Assembly: GCF_002920615.1 (NCBI RefSeq) | Contig: NZ_PQSU01000003.1 | Coordinates: 62,001 to 126,000 of the forward strand | Length of the DNA: 64,000 bases | Source of the DNA: Streptomyces sp. Ru62 | Lineage (GTDB): Bacteria > Actinomycetota > Actinomycetes > Streptomycetales > Streptomycetaceae | Direction of reading: 5' to 3' | Part shown: piece by piece, positions 1 through 11,146 of the stretch | How the letters are laid out: each line of letters starts with the position of its first letter | Position numbering within the stretch: the stretch's first letter is position 1 | Made by a program: the position numbers and the translations under genes | Notes under the pieces: model-generated | What the model saw: only the letters and a program-made list of their open reading frames with translations | What the model was told of the DNA's origin: nothing | Database searches by the model: none

Positions 1-916
<916 letters not shown>

Positions 917-950
917 CCGGTCCGAGGCCATGGACGCGACGGAGGACGAG

Positions 951-1415
951 ATGACTGACGGGTCCGGCACCGGGATGCGCTCCGGAGGGGCCGCCCGCGA
1001 CGTCGGTGAGGCCGGTGGGCACACCGAGGCCGTCGAGGTGTTCTTCGACGACCTGGACGCCTTCGGGATGCTCTACCACGGACGGTTCGCCGCCCTGCTG
1101 GAGCGGGCCATCACCCGGTACTTCGCCGGGCTGGGCATGTCGCTGGGCCACCCCGACCTGAATGTGGTGGTCCGGGAGCTCCTGGTGGTCTTCGAGCGGC
1201 CGGTCACCCGGATCGGACCGGTGGACGTGACGTTCCGGCTCGACCGTCTGGGCCGTACCAGCGCGGAGTTCGCCTTCCGGATCCACTCCGGGGGGCACTC
1301 GCACGCGCACGGGCGGCGGGTGATCGTCAAGATCGACCCGAGGACTGCGGCGCCTGATCCCTGGACGGACGAGACACGGGAGATCCTGGAACGCGAGTTG
1401 CTGCCCCCGCGCTGA
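951..1415 (+). CDS. Hot-dog fold acyl-CoA thioesterase
   Basis: 154 residues with the hot-dog thioesterase pattern of the 4-hydroxybenzoyl-CoA thioesterase/YbgC group. DLDAFGMLYHGRF carries the usual catalytic aspartate followed by the start of the long helix. I chose the ATG at 951 because GGAGGA sits 4-5 bases upstream; an in-frame ATG at 930 lacks a ribosome site. It likely hydrolyses an acyl-CoA in the cytoplasm. The substrate cannot be read from the sequence. A strong hairpin at 1433-1464 ends the transcript, so it may be the last gene of an ilvC-MEKHLA-thioesterase run. Confidence 0.8.
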   Translation: MTDGSGTGMRSGGAARDVGEAGGHTEAVEVFFDDLDAFGMLYHGRFAALLERAITRYFAGLGMSLGHPDLNVVVRELLVVFERPVTRIGPVDVTFRLDRLGRTSAEFAFRIHSGGHSHAHGRRVIVKIDPRTAAPDPWTDETREILERELLPPR

Positions 1416-1432
1416 CCCGGATCCCGCCGACC

Positions 1433-1464
1433 CCGGCCCCGCCCGCACCTCCGGGCGGGGCCGG
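1433..1464. terminator. Convergent hairpin terminator
   Basis: Perfect 13-bp inverted repeat (arms 1433-1445 and 1452-1464, CCGGCCCCGCCCG and its complement) with a 6-base loop. It lies between the thioesterase (+) and the PrsW-type protease (-) and can serve both. There is no U-run, as is usual in Streptomyces. Confidence 0.75.
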
Positions 1465-1505
1465 CCTGTGCCCGCCGGGGGCGCGGGCGCCTGCCGCACC
1501 CGGGG

Positions 1506-2345
1506 CTACGGCCGTGCGGGGACGCGGGCGTGTGCCGGTCGCGGGGCGGCCAGCCGGCGCGTCGCGTAGATGAGGAAGGACAGGCTGAGGGCCGCCAGTA
1601 TCACGTACGCGGTGTCGCTGTTGAGGCTGTCCCACGCCGTGTGCAGACCCACCGCCACGGCGTACACCAGGACGAACATGGCGATCGCCGCCTTGCGGTT
1701 GCGCCGTGCCGCCGGCACCGACCACAGCGCGGCGGCGGTGAGCCCGGTCCACGCCATGTGGGCGGCGGGACTCAGCAGGCCCCGCAGCACCAGCAGGTCG
1801 TCCACGGCGTGCAGGTCGCCACCGGAGTTGATGAGTTCGACGAAGGCGTAGCCCATGGTCTCGAACACCGCGAATCCGGCGCCGGAGGCCACTCCGATGA
1901 GCAGTCCGTCACCGGGGTGCCGGTCGCGGATGACCAGCAGCAGGAGGAACGGGACGATGAGCTTCGCGGCCTCCTCGATCAGGCCCACGGCCAGCATCGG
2001 CAGGACGTCCATCAGCACCAGGGTCCGGTACTCCAGGAAACCGGCCGTGGTCACCCCGATCGCGCCGCCGGCCAGCGCGGTGGCCCCCACGACGCCGGTG
2101 CCGACCCCGAAGTCGAGGCGCCGGCCCGCCACGAAGGTGACGAAGGCAGCGGGGACCAGGGCCGCGCCGAAGAAGATCAGGGCGGGGACCAGGTTGGGGT
2201 TCTCGGTGGATACCAGTGCCGAGTGGATGAGCCAGAACAGCAGCAGGCCGACCACCAGGACGGCGAGCCAGCCCCAGCGACGGCCGAAACTGAGCAGCCG
2301 GCTCCGCTCGGTACGAGCCGGCTCTTGGACGAGGGACACGGACAC
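1506..2345 (-). CDS. PrsW-family intramembrane metalloprotease
   Basis: About 279 residues with roughly eight hydrophobic segments. Three family signatures are present in order: EEAAK (the EExxK motif), FAVFETMGYAF, and two late histidine motifs, AHMAWTG and LHTAWD. The PrsW/CAAX-protease superfamily cleaves membrane proteins such as anti-sigma factors. The start is taken as GTG at 2345, five bases after GGGAGG; a longer frame reaching 2405 has no ribosome site. No sigma/anti-sigma pair sits beside it, so the substrate is unknown. Confidence 0.85.
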   Translation of the reverse strand: MSVSLVQEPARTERSRLLSFGRRWGWLAVLVVGLLLFWLIHSALVSTENPNLVPALIFFGAALVPAAFVTFVAGRRLDFGVGTGVVGATALAGGAIGVTTAGFLEYRTLVLMDVLPMLAVGLIEEAAKLIVPFLLLLVIRDRHPGDGLLIGVASGAGFAVFETMGYAFVELINSGGDLHAVDDLLVLRGLLSPAAHMAWTGLTAAALWSVPAARRNRKAAIAMFVLVYAVAVGLHTAWDSLNSDTAYVILAALSLSFLIYATRRLAAPRPAHARVPARP

Positions 2346-2963
2346 GGATTCCTCCCGGACGCATGATGTTGCACCGAGAGTGCCCGAACATCCGGCACCA
2401 GGCATCGCACGTTCATGTCAAGAAGAGCAGGCCGGCCGAGTCGCGAGCGAGCGCATTTATTCGAAGTTCAGTCGCTTCAGTCGCTTTGGTCGCTGGCTGA
2501 AGCGCCCACTCGTCGGCGGACGCCTTCCGCCCTCTTCCCACGATGAGCCGTGCTCGGCTCGCATGGAAGGCAGAGAAGTGAATTCGGACGCGGCAGGCGA
2601 CGCGCGGGAAACGGCGTACCGGGAATTCAGGCAGCATCATGACGGCTGCAACAACGCGGTGCGGGCAGGGCGGAACAGGCTGTGAGGAGCGCCTCGGTCA
2701 GACTAGCCCGCTTCGGACAGGCCCGCTTCGGACAGGCCGGTTGAGGAGACCGGCGGATGCGGTGAACGGAGAGCCGCACCGCTGTCCGCACCCGCCGGTC
2801 GGATTACCGCTTGAGCTTGCCGGCCTGTACATAGACGCCCCCTACGACAGTGCCTGACCCAAGTGGAACACCCCGAGAGTAGGCGCCGCCGATCAGATTG
2901 TGCAGAGACGCGATAAGTACACCCAGCTGCTTGCGCGGGGAACCGGGCACCGGTAGGCGTCCG
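2346..2963. other. Gene-poor intergenic stretch with short repeats
   Basis: About 620 bases without a convincing gene. The short frames present show no ribosome site or recognisable protein. Two imperfect repeat patches stand out: TCAGTCGCTT-like units near 2469-2510, and a direct tandem CCCGCTTCGGACAGG near 2708-2738. The region holds the promoter of the PrsW-type gene (leftward) and the 3' flank of the deazaflavin-dependent oxidoreductase. It could be the scar of a lost gene. Confidence 0.5.
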
Positions 2964-3449
2964 TCAGACCACCGGCTCCAGCAGCAGCACCGGAATGATC
3001 CGGTCCGTCTTGGTCCGGTAGTCGTCGTAGGAGGGCCAGGCCTGGACAGCCCGGTCCCACCATTCCTGCCGCTCCGCGTCCGTCGTCCGCCGCGCCCGGT
3101 AGGGCCGGTGCTCCGTACCGTCCCAGACCTCCACCTCCGGGTGGGCCAAGAGGTTGTGGTACCACGCGGGGTTCGTGGGCGCGCCCCCCTTGGAGGCGAC
3201 GGCCGCGTACCGTCCCTCGTGCTCCACGCGGATGACCGGCGTCTTGCGGTACCGGCCCGTCTTCGCCCCCCGGGTCGTCAGGATGACCATCTGGGCGCGT
3301 GTGCCGTCGTACTCCACGGCGATGCTCTCCGTGGTACCCGACTCGGTCGCCGCCTCTACCAGGCGCGCCTGGTCGTACACCCAGACCTCGTCCGGCATGA
3401 CACTGAGGTCCATGTCAGCGGTGGGCTGGTTGGCGTCGCGCTCTGTCAT
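2964..3449 (-). CDS. Deazaflavin (F420)-dependent nitroreductase-family protein
   Basis: 161 residues of the DDN/Rv3547-like split beta-barrel family, whose members use F420H2 or FMN. The landmarks are MVILTTRGAKTGRYRKTPV, then AVASKGGAPTNPAWYHNL and the WWDRAVQAWPSYDDYRTKTDR C-terminal signature. This is typical of the actinobacterial nitroreductase-family deazaflavin-dependent oxidoreductases. The start at 3449 has a modest GAAAGG site; an ATG at 3473 is also in frame. It likely reduces small organic substrates, and it may share a regulatory region with the divergent hemerythrin gene. Confidence 0.9.
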   Translation of the reverse strand: MTERDANQPTADMDLSVMPDEVWVYDQARLVEAATESGTTESIAVEYDGTRAQMVILTTRGAKTGRYRKTPVIRVEHEGRYAAVASKGGAPTNPAWYHNLLAHPEVEVWDGTEHRPYRARRTTDAERQEWWDRAVQAWPSYDDYRTKTDRIIPVLLLEPVV

Positions 3450-3634
3450 AGGTTCAAGGCCTTTCGAAGTCACTGGCTCTCAGTGTGTCAATCTCTACCA
3501 CCCTTTGACATCGAGTCGGTCATTCGAACTGACAAGCTCAACTAGACTCAGGTGGTGTCACCCCCCGTGCCGGCATGTGTTGATGCTCCGGCCCGACGCG
3601 TCAGCGTCATCCCTGACTCCGAGAAGGTAGTGCC

Positions 3635-4303
3635 ATGCCCCATTCACCGACCGACCGTGCCGACGTCCGCGACATGCTGGTCGTGCACGAGGCCTTCCGG
3701 CGGAACTACTCACGTCTGCCCGAGCTGGTCAGGGCGGTCACCAGCGGCGACACCGAACGGGCCGCGGTCGTCGCCGATCACGCGCAGCTCATCGAGGAGT
3801 TCCTGCACCTGCACCACAAGGGCGAGGACGAGCTGCTGTGGCCCAAACTGCTGGAGCGCGCGGGTGACCGGCTCGGTGAGACGGTGAACCTGCTGGAGAG
3901 CCAGCACGAGGAGATCGCGGCACTGCTCACCGAGTCGTCCCAGAAGCTCGCCATCTGGCGCGGTCAGCCCACCAAGGAGCACGGCGAGCAGCTCGCGCGT
4001 TCCCTGGAGCGCCTGGGCACCCTGCTCACCGAGCACCTCGGCATCGAGGAGAAGGACGTCCTGCCGATCGTCCCGGAGTACGTGACGGCCAAGGAGTGGC
4101 ACGAGCTGGGGGACCACGCGATCAACGCGCTTCCCAAGAACAAGCTGCCTGTCGTCTTCGGCATGCTCGCCTCGCTCGCCGACGACGAGGTGGTCAAGCT
4201 GATGCTGTCGACGGCGCCGCTCGTGCCCCGGCTGCTGATGCCCGTCCTCGGCCCCAAGGCCTACGCCCGGTACGCCCGCAAGGTCTTCGCGCCGGTCGCC
4301 TGA
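3635..4303 (+). CDS. Hemerythrin domain-containing protein
   Basis: 222 residues. The N-terminal two thirds form a hemerythrin HHE four-helix bundle: HEAFRRNYSRLPEL, a HHKGEDELLWP helix, then ESQHEEI and EHLGIEEKDVLP, which supply histidines and glutamates for a di-iron site. The C-terminal 60 residues are a helical extension common in actinobacterial members. Such proteins sense or buffer O2 or NO, or protect against oxidants. A GAGAAGG site precedes the ATG. It is divergent from the deazaflavin-dependent gene, which fits a shared redox role, but that is inference. Confidence 0.88.
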   Translation: MPHSPTDRADVRDMLVVHEAFRRNYSRLPELVRAVTSGDTERAAVVADHAQLIEEFLHLHHKGEDELLWPKLLERAGDRLGETVNLLESQHEEIAALLTESSQKLAIWRGQPTKEHGEQLARSLERLGTLLTEHLGIEEKDVLPIVPEYVTAKEWHELGDHAINALPKNKLPVVFGMLASLADDEVVKLMLSTAPLVPRLLMPVLGPKAYARYARKVFAPVA

Positions 4304-4314
4304 GCGGAGCGGGA

Positions 4315-4348
4315 CCGGAGGTCCGGGGCGCCGCCCCGTGCTCTCCGG
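4315..4348 (+). terminator. Possible terminator after hemerythrin gene
   Basis: Nested inverted repeats (CCGGAG...CTCCGG outside, CGGGGC...GCCCCG inside) a few bases after the stop codon. The stem is interrupted, so support is moderate. Confidence 0.4.
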
Positions 4349-4455
4349 CCGCTCACCCGAGCCGCGTCGCGTCCGCCGTCCGGCGGCGGCGGCCGCGACG
4401 CGTTCCACGCCCCGCCGGGCGTGCCCGTGACCGGGACATCCCAGAGGAGAGCACC

Positions 4456-5145
4456 GTGACGGTGGACGCCCGCGGCCGAGCGGAACCCGACGAGGCCGCG
4501 CCGCGCCGCCCCCGCCGGCTGGACGCCGCGCGCAACTACGACGCACTCGTCGCCGCGGCCCGTGAGGAGTTCCAGGAGAACGGCACCGACGCTCCCCTGA
4601 AGGCCGTCGCCCGGCGCGCCGGCGTGGGCATCGCCACCCTCTACCGCAACTTCCCGACCCGCACCGCTCTGTTGGAGGCGGTCTACGCCGGCGACGTGGC
4701 CGACACGGTCGACGCGCTGTGCCGTACGGCGGGTACGGCACAGCCGGTGGGCACCGATGCCGAGCACGCATGGCGGACGGTGGCGGACTGGCTCGACCGG
4801 TTCACCCGGACCGTCGCCGAGGACGCCGCGCTGCGCGAGGTGTTCAGTCCCGAGGCGCTGTGTCTGTCGCCCTGCCGGGAGGCGTTGTCCGAGGCCGTCA
4901 CCGAGCTGCTGGCGCACGCCGGGACGGCGCTGCCCGCACACCGCGGTGCGGAGGCCGAAACGTTCCTCCGCGCCGTGGTGTCCCTCGCGGTGTCACCGTT
5001 CCTGACCGGCGGGCAGCGTGAACACGCCCTGTCCCTCCTCCTGGACGGACTGCGCCGCCGCGGGGAGCCCGTCCGTGGCGCCGGACCGCCGCTGACGGAG
5101 GAACGGACGGAGGAACAGACGGAAGAACGGAGCGCACATGAATGA
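4456..5145 (+). CDS. TetR-family transcriptional regulator
   Basis: 229 residues. The N-terminal helix-turn-helix is clear at about 45-70 (LKAVARRAGVGIATLYRNFPTRTALLEAVY), followed by a helical ligand domain ending in an unusual charged tail with repeated EERTEEQTEER. I chose GTG at 4456 because GAGGAGAG lies just upstream; the frame is open further 5' but runs over the hemerythrin gene. Its end overlaps the next gene by 8 bases, so the two are co-transcribed and translationally coupled. Likely a repressor of its own operon; the ligand is unknown. Confidence 0.88.
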   Translation: MTVDARGRAEPDEAAPRRPRRLDAARNYDALVAAAREEFQENGTDAPLKAVARRAGVGIATLYRNFPTRTALLEAVYAGDVADTVDALCRTAGTAQPVGTDAEHAWRTVADWLDRFTRTVAEDAALREVFSPEALCLSPCREALSEAVTELLAHAGTALPAHRGAEAETFLRAVVSLAVSPFLTGGQREHALSLLLDGLRRRGEPVRGAGPPLTEERTEEQTEERSAHE

Positions 5146-6046
5146 CGGTGGACGTACCTCTCGCTTCGCCGCCGGCGTCGCACTGACGGCGCTGCTGGTG
5201 GCGGCGGCGCGAGCCATCGAGACACGGCACCCGGACGGGATCGTCGCCGATCCGTACGCGGAGGCCTTCGTCAAGGCAGCCGAGACACCGGTGCCGCTGC
5301 CCGTCTCCATCGAAGAGGTCGAGGGCGGTGACGCCGACCCGGTGTGGGGACGCGGCGGACAGTACTTCGCCCTGCGCACCCGCGTCTTCGACGACTTCCT
5401 GCTCGACGCCGCGCACCGGGACGGCATCCGGCAAGTGGTCCTGCTCGGCGCCGGACTGGACACCCGGGCGCTGCGTCTCGACTGGCCGGCCGGCAGCGTG
5501 GTGTACGAGGTCGACCGTTCCGGCCTGTTCGCCTTCAAGCAGGACGTCCTCGACGCCATCGGCGCCCGGCCGGCCGTGGAACACCACCGGGTGGTCGCCG
5601 ACCTGGAGAGCGACTGGGCCCAGCCGCTGCGGGCCGCAGGGTTCGATCCGCTACGGCCCGCCGCGTGGGTCGTCGAAGGAGTCATTCCCTACCTGTCCGC
5701 TCCCGTGGAGCGGAGTCTGATCGCCACGGTGTCGGCCCTGTCGGCGCCGGGCAGCGCGATCGCCTACGAGATCCTGGAGGGCCAGGAGACCGAAGAGGTC
5801 CGGGACAGCTCCCTGTACGCGGATACGGAACAGAAGATGGGTGTTCACCTCAGCGGGCTCTTCAGCGAGGACGCCCGCCCCGACTCTGCGCGAGCCCTCT
5901 CCGAGGCCGGCTGGGAGGTGTCCGGGGAGTCCGTGTACCGGTTCACCGAACGGTACGGCCGTGGTCCTCAGCCCGGTGTCGACGACCCGATCTCGCACGC
6001 GCGCTGGGTGCGGGGACGCCGGGTGCACCGTCCGGACCGAGGCTGA
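5138..6046 (+). CDS. Class I SAM-dependent methyltransferase (LCMT/PPM-like)
   Basis: 302 residues of the family in which actinobacterial putative methyltransferases resemble leucine carboxyl methyltransferase. The SAM-binding motif is VVLLGAGLDTRALRLDW; YEVDRSGLFAFKQDVL and WVVEGVIPYLS follow as the expected second and fourth motifs. It starts within the end of the TetR gene, so the two form an operon. The substrate is unknown; many relatives lie near secondary metabolism or lipid genes. Confidence 0.87.
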   Translation: MNDGGRTSRFAAGVALTALLVAAARAIETRHPDGIVADPYAEAFVKAAETPVPLPVSIEEVEGGDADPVWGRGGQYFALRTRVFDDFLLDAAHRDGIRQVVLLGAGLDTRALRLDWPAGSVVYEVDRSGLFAFKQDVLDAIGARPAVEHHRVVADLESDWAQPLRAAGFDPLRPAAWVVEGVIPYLSAPVERSLIATVSALSAPGSAIAYEILEGQETEEVRDSSLYADTEQKMGVHLSGLFSEDARPDSARALSEAGWEVSGESVYRFTERYGRGPQPGVDDPISHARWVRGRRVHRPDRG

Positions 6047-6058
6047 TCCCACACAGCC

Positions 6059-6102
6059 GTACGGCGGCCGGGCCCTTGTGGTCACACGCCCGGCCGCCGT
6101 AC
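6059..6102. terminator. Convergent hairpin terminator
   Basis: Perfect 15-bp inverted repeat, arms 6059-6073 and 6088-6102 (GTACGGCGGCCGGGC and complement), loop 14 bases, lying between the methyltransferase (+) and the transporter (-). Confidence 0.8.
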
Positions 6103-6109
6103 CTCCTTG

Positions 6110-7279
<1,170 letters not shown>

Positions 7280-7333
7280 ACAGGAAACATCCATGACAGC
7301 CAGTGCGGCCGGTAGGACGTTCTCCTGTATCAG

Positions 7334-7354
7334 GTCATAAGTCAGCCCTATGAC
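7334..7354. promoter_or_regulatory. Inverted repeat between TDT and SPW genes
   Basis: GTCATA and TATGAC form a perfect 6+6 dyad with a 9-base spacer. It lies in the divergent intergenic region, about 55 bases upstream of the transporter start, and could be an operator for either gene. It matches neither the DevR/OsdR dormancy box nor an FNR site. Confidence 0.35.
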
Positions 7355-7461
7355 TGGTTTCGTTCTTCCATGCGTCAGTTGCTTATCGCGCGAACGTGTG
7401 ATGTCCGGTCGGCAGCCCCCGCGACAGCATGAGGTCTCGGACAGCAGTGAGGAGTCCTCGG

Positions 7462-7902
7462 ATGTCTGGCTTTCCCCACCGCAGGGACGACATGGCGGGC
7501 CACCCGGACGCCTTCGAGATGCGCGAGCGCTACGCCCGCGTCCTCGGGGCGCACGACGTGGCCCTGGTGAACGGGCCGGTCTTCCTGGTCGGCCTGTTCT
7601 TCGCCGCATCCCCGTGGATCCTGCACTTCGCCACGGCGAACCGTGATCTCGCGGTGCACGACCTGATCGTGGGTGCCGCCATCTGCCTCCTGGCCCTCGG
7701 TTTCACCGTGGCACCGGAGCGGATGACCGGAATGAGCGGCGCCCTGGTCCTGATCGGCGCGTGGATGGGCGTGTCGCCGTGGGCGGTGGGCCGGCATCCG
7801 GGCCGCGCCGCGACCCTCGACGGGGTGATCCTCGGCGCGCTTGCCCTGGCGCTGGGACTGATGTCCATGGCCATGGTTCGCCGTGCCAACCGAATTCTGT
7901 GA
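7462..7902 (+). CDS. SPW-repeat membrane protein
   Basis: 146 residues with four membrane segments carrying two SPW repeats, ASPWILHF near residue 52 and VSPWAVG near 108. The SPW family is a small membrane family of unknown function, common in Streptomyces. The ATG at 7462 follows a TGAGGAG site. It stands 53 bases upstream of the FtsH gene on the same strand and is likely in its operon. Confidence 0.85.
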   Translation: MSGFPHRRDDMAGHPDAFEMRERYARVLGAHDVALVNGPVFLVGLFFAASPWILHFATANRDLAVHDLIVGAAICLLALGFTVAPERMTGMSGALVLIGAWMGVSPWAVGRHPGRAATLDGVILGALALALGLMSMAMVRRANRIL

Positions 7903-7955
7903 CGCGGCGATCCGCTCCGCGACCCACTTGCCGCTTCCCGAGGAGAAGAAGCCCG

Positions 7956-9908
7956 ATGACCGATCCCGTTCCGCCGCGTCATGACCCCCGTCAGTCCTGG
8001 CGCACCGAGGGAATGCCGGGCGGATCGTCGCCGTCACCGAACGGGTGGCGCTCCCGGGGCGGTTGCCTGGTGCAGTTGGTGGTCCTGCTCGTCGTCTACA
8101 CCGCGTTCGGCTTCCTTTACAACAACGTGCGCGGGGACGGCACGACATCGGTCGACTACACAGCCTTCACCGCGCAGTTGGACGCGGGCAACGTCAGGAG
8201 CGTCTACTCCCAGGGCTCCCAGATCCAGGGCACGCTGAAGAAGCCCGGCGAGGTGCCCGGGGGCGGCAAGGGCGACACGTACACGCACTTCAAGACGTAC
8301 AAGCCCGCTTTCGCCGACGACGCGGAGCTGTGGGCCGAGATCACCCGGCAGAAGGTCGCGGTCACCGCGGAGCCGCTGGCGCAGGGGCCGGGCCTCGGGG
8401 AGACCCTGCTGGTCTCGCTGTTGCCGACGGTGCTGCTGATCGCCGTGTGGGTGTTCGTGGCCCGGCGGATGGGCGGTGGACTGGGCGGCGGACTCGGCGG
8501 GGCGGGCGGGGTGCTCGGCCGCAAGCCGCCGAAGCCGGTGGGCGCGGAACCGGGCGGCAAGCGCACCACCTTCGCGGACGTCGCCGGCATCGACGAAGTG
8601 GAAGGCGAACTGAACGACGTCGTCAGCTTCCTGAAGAACCCCGACGCCTACCGGCGGCTGGGCGCGAAGATGCCGCGCGGGGTGCTGCTGGCGGGCCCGC
8701 CCGGGACCGGCAAGACGCTGCTGGCCCGGGCGGTCGCGGGGGAGGCGGGCGTGCCGTTCTTCTCCGCCAGCGCCTCCGAGTTCATCGAGATGATCGTGGG
8801 TGTGGGGGCGTCCCGGGTGCGGGAGCTGTTCGCGGAGGCCCGCAAGGTCGCGCCGTCGATCGTCTTCATCGACGAGATCGACACCATCGGCCGGTCACGG
8901 AGCGGGTCGAGCGTCGGCGGGCACGACGAGCGGGAGCAGACGCTCAACCAGATCCTGACCGAGATGGACGGCTTCTCCGGCTCGGAGGGCGTCATCGTGA
9001 TCGCGGCCACCAACCGGGTGGACGTCCTGGACGCAGCGCTGACCCGGCCGGGACGGTTCGACCGGGTGGTCCAGGTGTCGCCGCCCGACCGGGGCGGCCG
9101 GGAGGCCATCCTGCGCATCCACACCCGCGCGATCCCCCTCGCCGCCGACGTCGACCTGGCACAGGCGGCCCGTACGACCCCGGGCATGACGGGCGCGGAG
9201 CTGGCGAACCTCGCCAACGAGGCGGCGCTGCTCGCGGTGAAGTACGGCCAGGACCGGGTGACGCAGAAGAACCTCTCCGAGGCGCTGGAGAAGATCCAGC
9301 TCGGTGCCGAGCGCCCGCTGGTGATGCCGCCGGAGGAGCGGCGGCGTACGGCGTACCACGAGAGCGGGCACGCGCTGCTGGGCATGCTCCAGCCGGGCGC
9401 CGACCCGGTCCGCAAGATCACGATCGTGCCGCGCGGCCGGGCGCTCGGGGTGACCCTGTCGACGCCGGACGCGGACAAGTACGCGTACACCGAGGAGTAC
9501 CTGCGCGGCCGGATCATCGGCGCGCTGGGCGGGATGGCGGCCGAGCAGGTGGTGTTCGGGGTCGTCACGACCGGTGCGGAGAACGACCTGGAGCAGGTCA
9601 CCGGCATCGCGCGCGGGATGGTGTCGCGCTGGGGCATGAGCGAGAAGGTGGGCCGTCTCTCGGCCCTGCCGGGCGACGGCCAGCAGCCCTACGGCCTGTC
9701 GGCCGCCCCGCGGACCCTGGACGTGATCGACGCCGAGATGCGGCGGATCGTCGAGGAGTGCTACGAGGAGGCCTGCCGCACCCTGCGCGACCACCGCGAC
9801 CGCCTGGACGCCCTGGCCGTGGCCCTGCTGGAACACGAGACCCTGGAGGAGCCGGACGCGTACCGCATCGCGGGCCTCCCGCCCAGGGATGCGGGAGGCG
9901 ACCGATGA
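7956..9908 (+). CDS. ftsH: ATP-dependent zinc metalloprotease, FtsH paralogue
   Basis: 650 residues. Two membrane helices (about 37-55 and 150-169) flank an extracytoplasmic domain. The AAA module follows with Walker A GPPGTGKT (247-254), Walker [10 protein letters not shown] (about 301-309) and second region of homology [19 protein letters not shown]. The zinc protease motif is HESGH (468-472). It degrades membrane and some soluble proteins. AGGAGAAGAAG precedes the ATG. Its setting with SPW and TDT genes differs from the usual housekeeping ftsH next to folE/hpt, so I infer this is an additional copy. Confidence 0.93.
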   Translation: MTDPVPPRHDPRQSWRTEGMPGGSSPSPNGWRSRGGCLVQLVVLLVVYTAFGFLYNNVRGDGTTSVDYTAFTAQLDAGNVRSVYSQGSQIQGTLKKPGEVPGGGKGDTYTHFKTYKPAFADDAELWAEITRQKVAVTAEPLAQGPGLGETLLVSLLPTVLLIAVWVFVARRMGGGLGGGLGGAGGVLGRKPPKPVGAEPGGKRTTFADVAGIDEVEGELNDVVSFLKNPDAYRRLGAKMPRGVLLAGPPGTGKTLLARAVAGEAGVPFFSASASEFIEMIVGVGASRVRELFAEARKVAPSIVFIDEIDTIGRSRSGSSVGGHDEREQTLNQILTEMDGFSGSEGVIVIAATNRVDVLDAALTRPGRFDRVVQVSPPDRGGREAILRIHTRAIPLAADVDLAQAARTTPGMTGAELANLANEAALLAVKYGQDRVTQKNLSEALEKIQLGAERPLVMPPEERRRTAYHESGHALLGMLQPGADPVRKITIVPRGRALGVTLSTPDADKYAYTEEYLRGRIIGALGGMAAEQVVFGVVTTGAENDLEQVTGIARGMVSRWGMSEKVGRLSALPGDGQQPYGLSAAPRTLDVIDAEMRRIVEECYEEACRTLRDHRDRLDALAVALLEHETLEEPDAYRIAGLPPRDAGGDR

Positions 9909-10276
9909 GCGCGGGGGCCGTCGCTGGACACAGGTCTCTCAGCGGGGGCTGGTGGGTGCCGGGCCTCACCGGGGAGCGGGCGTCACGCTCCACCGGGGGC
10001 CGGCGGGCGTCGGACGACCGCGTCGTTCCCCACCAGGCCGTCGGCGACCGGCGTGGGCGGTCGGTCGGCCGCCCACGCCGGGGGAGTGGCGCACGCCGGT
10101 GGCCACGACCGGCGGAGCGGTCGGGGCCGGCTCCGGAGGACGAGCCGTCGCCGCACGGCCGGCCCAGTGCCGGCTGCCGGGCGGCGGTGACCGGGGCCGG
10201 GCCGGGACCGGGAACGCGCGGCGAAGCGGGCCCGCGCCGGGGAGGGGCCTCGGCGCGGGCGGGGGGCGTCGGTGGG
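9909..10276. other. Intergenic region after ftsH
   Basis: 368 very GC-rich bases between the ftsH stop and the convergent TetR gene. All frames give arginine/proline-rich shadow sequence. I see no gene, and only diffuse inverted repeats. Confidence 0.5.
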
Positions 10277-11029
10277 CTAGTCCGGGTTGGCCGGTGTGGT
10301 GGCGGAGGCGAGCCGGGTCAGCCACTCCGTGAGCAGCAGGTGCTCGCCCGGGGTGAAGGCGCGGTCCTCCTCGGCCTCGTCCAGCAGGACCTTGAGCGCC
10401 ACCGCGTGCCGGGCACGGGCCGCGCGCGGTTCCTCCACGGGGGCCGCCTGCTCCGCGTCCGTGACCAGGGCCGCCAGTACGGCGTCCCGCGTGCTCTCCG
10501 ACAGCCCCTCGTGCTCGGCGAGCCGCCCGGCCGCCGCGGCGCCGATCAGCGTGACCGTCACCCCGATGCCGGTGGCCTGGATCATCTCCGCCGCGGCCTC
10601 GACGCCCATGCGCAGCCGGCCGGTCTCGGCGACCCGGGTGACGAGCTGCAGAAGCATGCCGTAGGCCTCGTCCGTCGCCGCGGCGCCCTCGTCGGGGCGG
10701 GGGTCGGTGTAGAGGAGCCGGTACAGGGCCGGGTTGGCGAGCCCGAAGGCCACGTGCAGGTCCCACCCGCGCCGAAGCTGCTCCACCGGGTCACCGGAGG
10801 CGAGGTTGGCCTTCTTGTCGGCGAGGTAGGCGGCGAGACCTCGCCGCGCGACCTCGTCGAGCAGACCCTGCATGTCCCCGAACTGCCGGTAGATGGTCTG
10901 TGCCTGCACTCCTGCGGCCGCGCTGACGGAACGGGTGGAGACCGCCTCCCGTCCGCCCTCGGCCAGCAGGTCCGCCGCTGCCCGCAGGATGCGCTCGCGC
11001 GGCTGCGGGGTCGTGTCGATCGCTGTCAT
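10277..11029 (-). CDS. TetR-family regulator of the SDR/AKR pair
   Basis: 250 residues. Helix-turn-helix at about 27-52 (VSTRSVSAAAGVQAQTIYRQFGDMQGLLDEV), then a TetR C-terminal domain of the WHG type (LANPALYRLLYTDPRPDEG). The start ATG at 11029 is placed by the family N-terminus RERILRAAADLLAEGG; the frame is open upstream only because of codon bias on the opposite strand. It is divergent from an SDR-AKR pair with repeats between, and most likely represses them. Confidence 0.88.
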   Translation of the reverse strand: MTAIDTTPQPRERILRAAADLLAEGGREAVSTRSVSAAAGVQAQTIYRQFGDMQGLLDEVARRGLAAYLADKKANLASGDPVEQLRRGWDLHVAFGLANPALYRLLYTDPRPDEGAAATDEAYGMLLQLVTRVAETGRLRMGVEAAAEMIQATGIGVTVTLIGAAAAGRLAEHEGLSESTRDAVLAALVTDAEQAAPVEEPRAARARHAVALKVLLDEAEEDRAFTPGEHLLLTEWLTRLASATTPANPD

Positions 11030-11038
11030 GCAATCAAT

Positions 11039-11072
11039 GATAACGCTTGACTGTGATCGATGGTGTGTTATC
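11039..11072. promoter_or_regulatory. Putative TetR operator and promoter
   Basis: GATAAC (11039-11044) and GTTATC (11067-11072) are inverted half-sites 22 bases apart in the TetR-SDR intergenic region. Between them a TTGACT-like -35 at 11047 and TATCGT at 11069 (16-base spacer) form a plausible rightward promoter. A repressor bound here would cover it. Confidence 0.4.
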
Positions 11073-11146
11073 GTCGATGTATCAAGTGAGTGAGCGGCGA
11101 TCCGGCCGAGAAATCGGCACGTCAACGCCCTCGTCAAGGAGGAAGA

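Noticed and set aside
2639..2857. Short + strand open frame of 72 codons
   Set aside because: Low-complexity composition spanning a tandem repeat, no ribosome site, no resemblance to known proteins.
7334..7354. DevR/OsdR dormancy box or FNR site
   Set aside because: GTCATA-n9-TATGAC lacks the GGGAC/GTCCC core of DevR boxes and the TTGAT/ATCAA of FNR sites.
8045..11050. A 1001-residue open frame on the + strand over ftsH
   Set aside because: It is in another frame of ftsH, rich in Arg/Gly/Pro, without motifs. It reflects GC-biased third positions.
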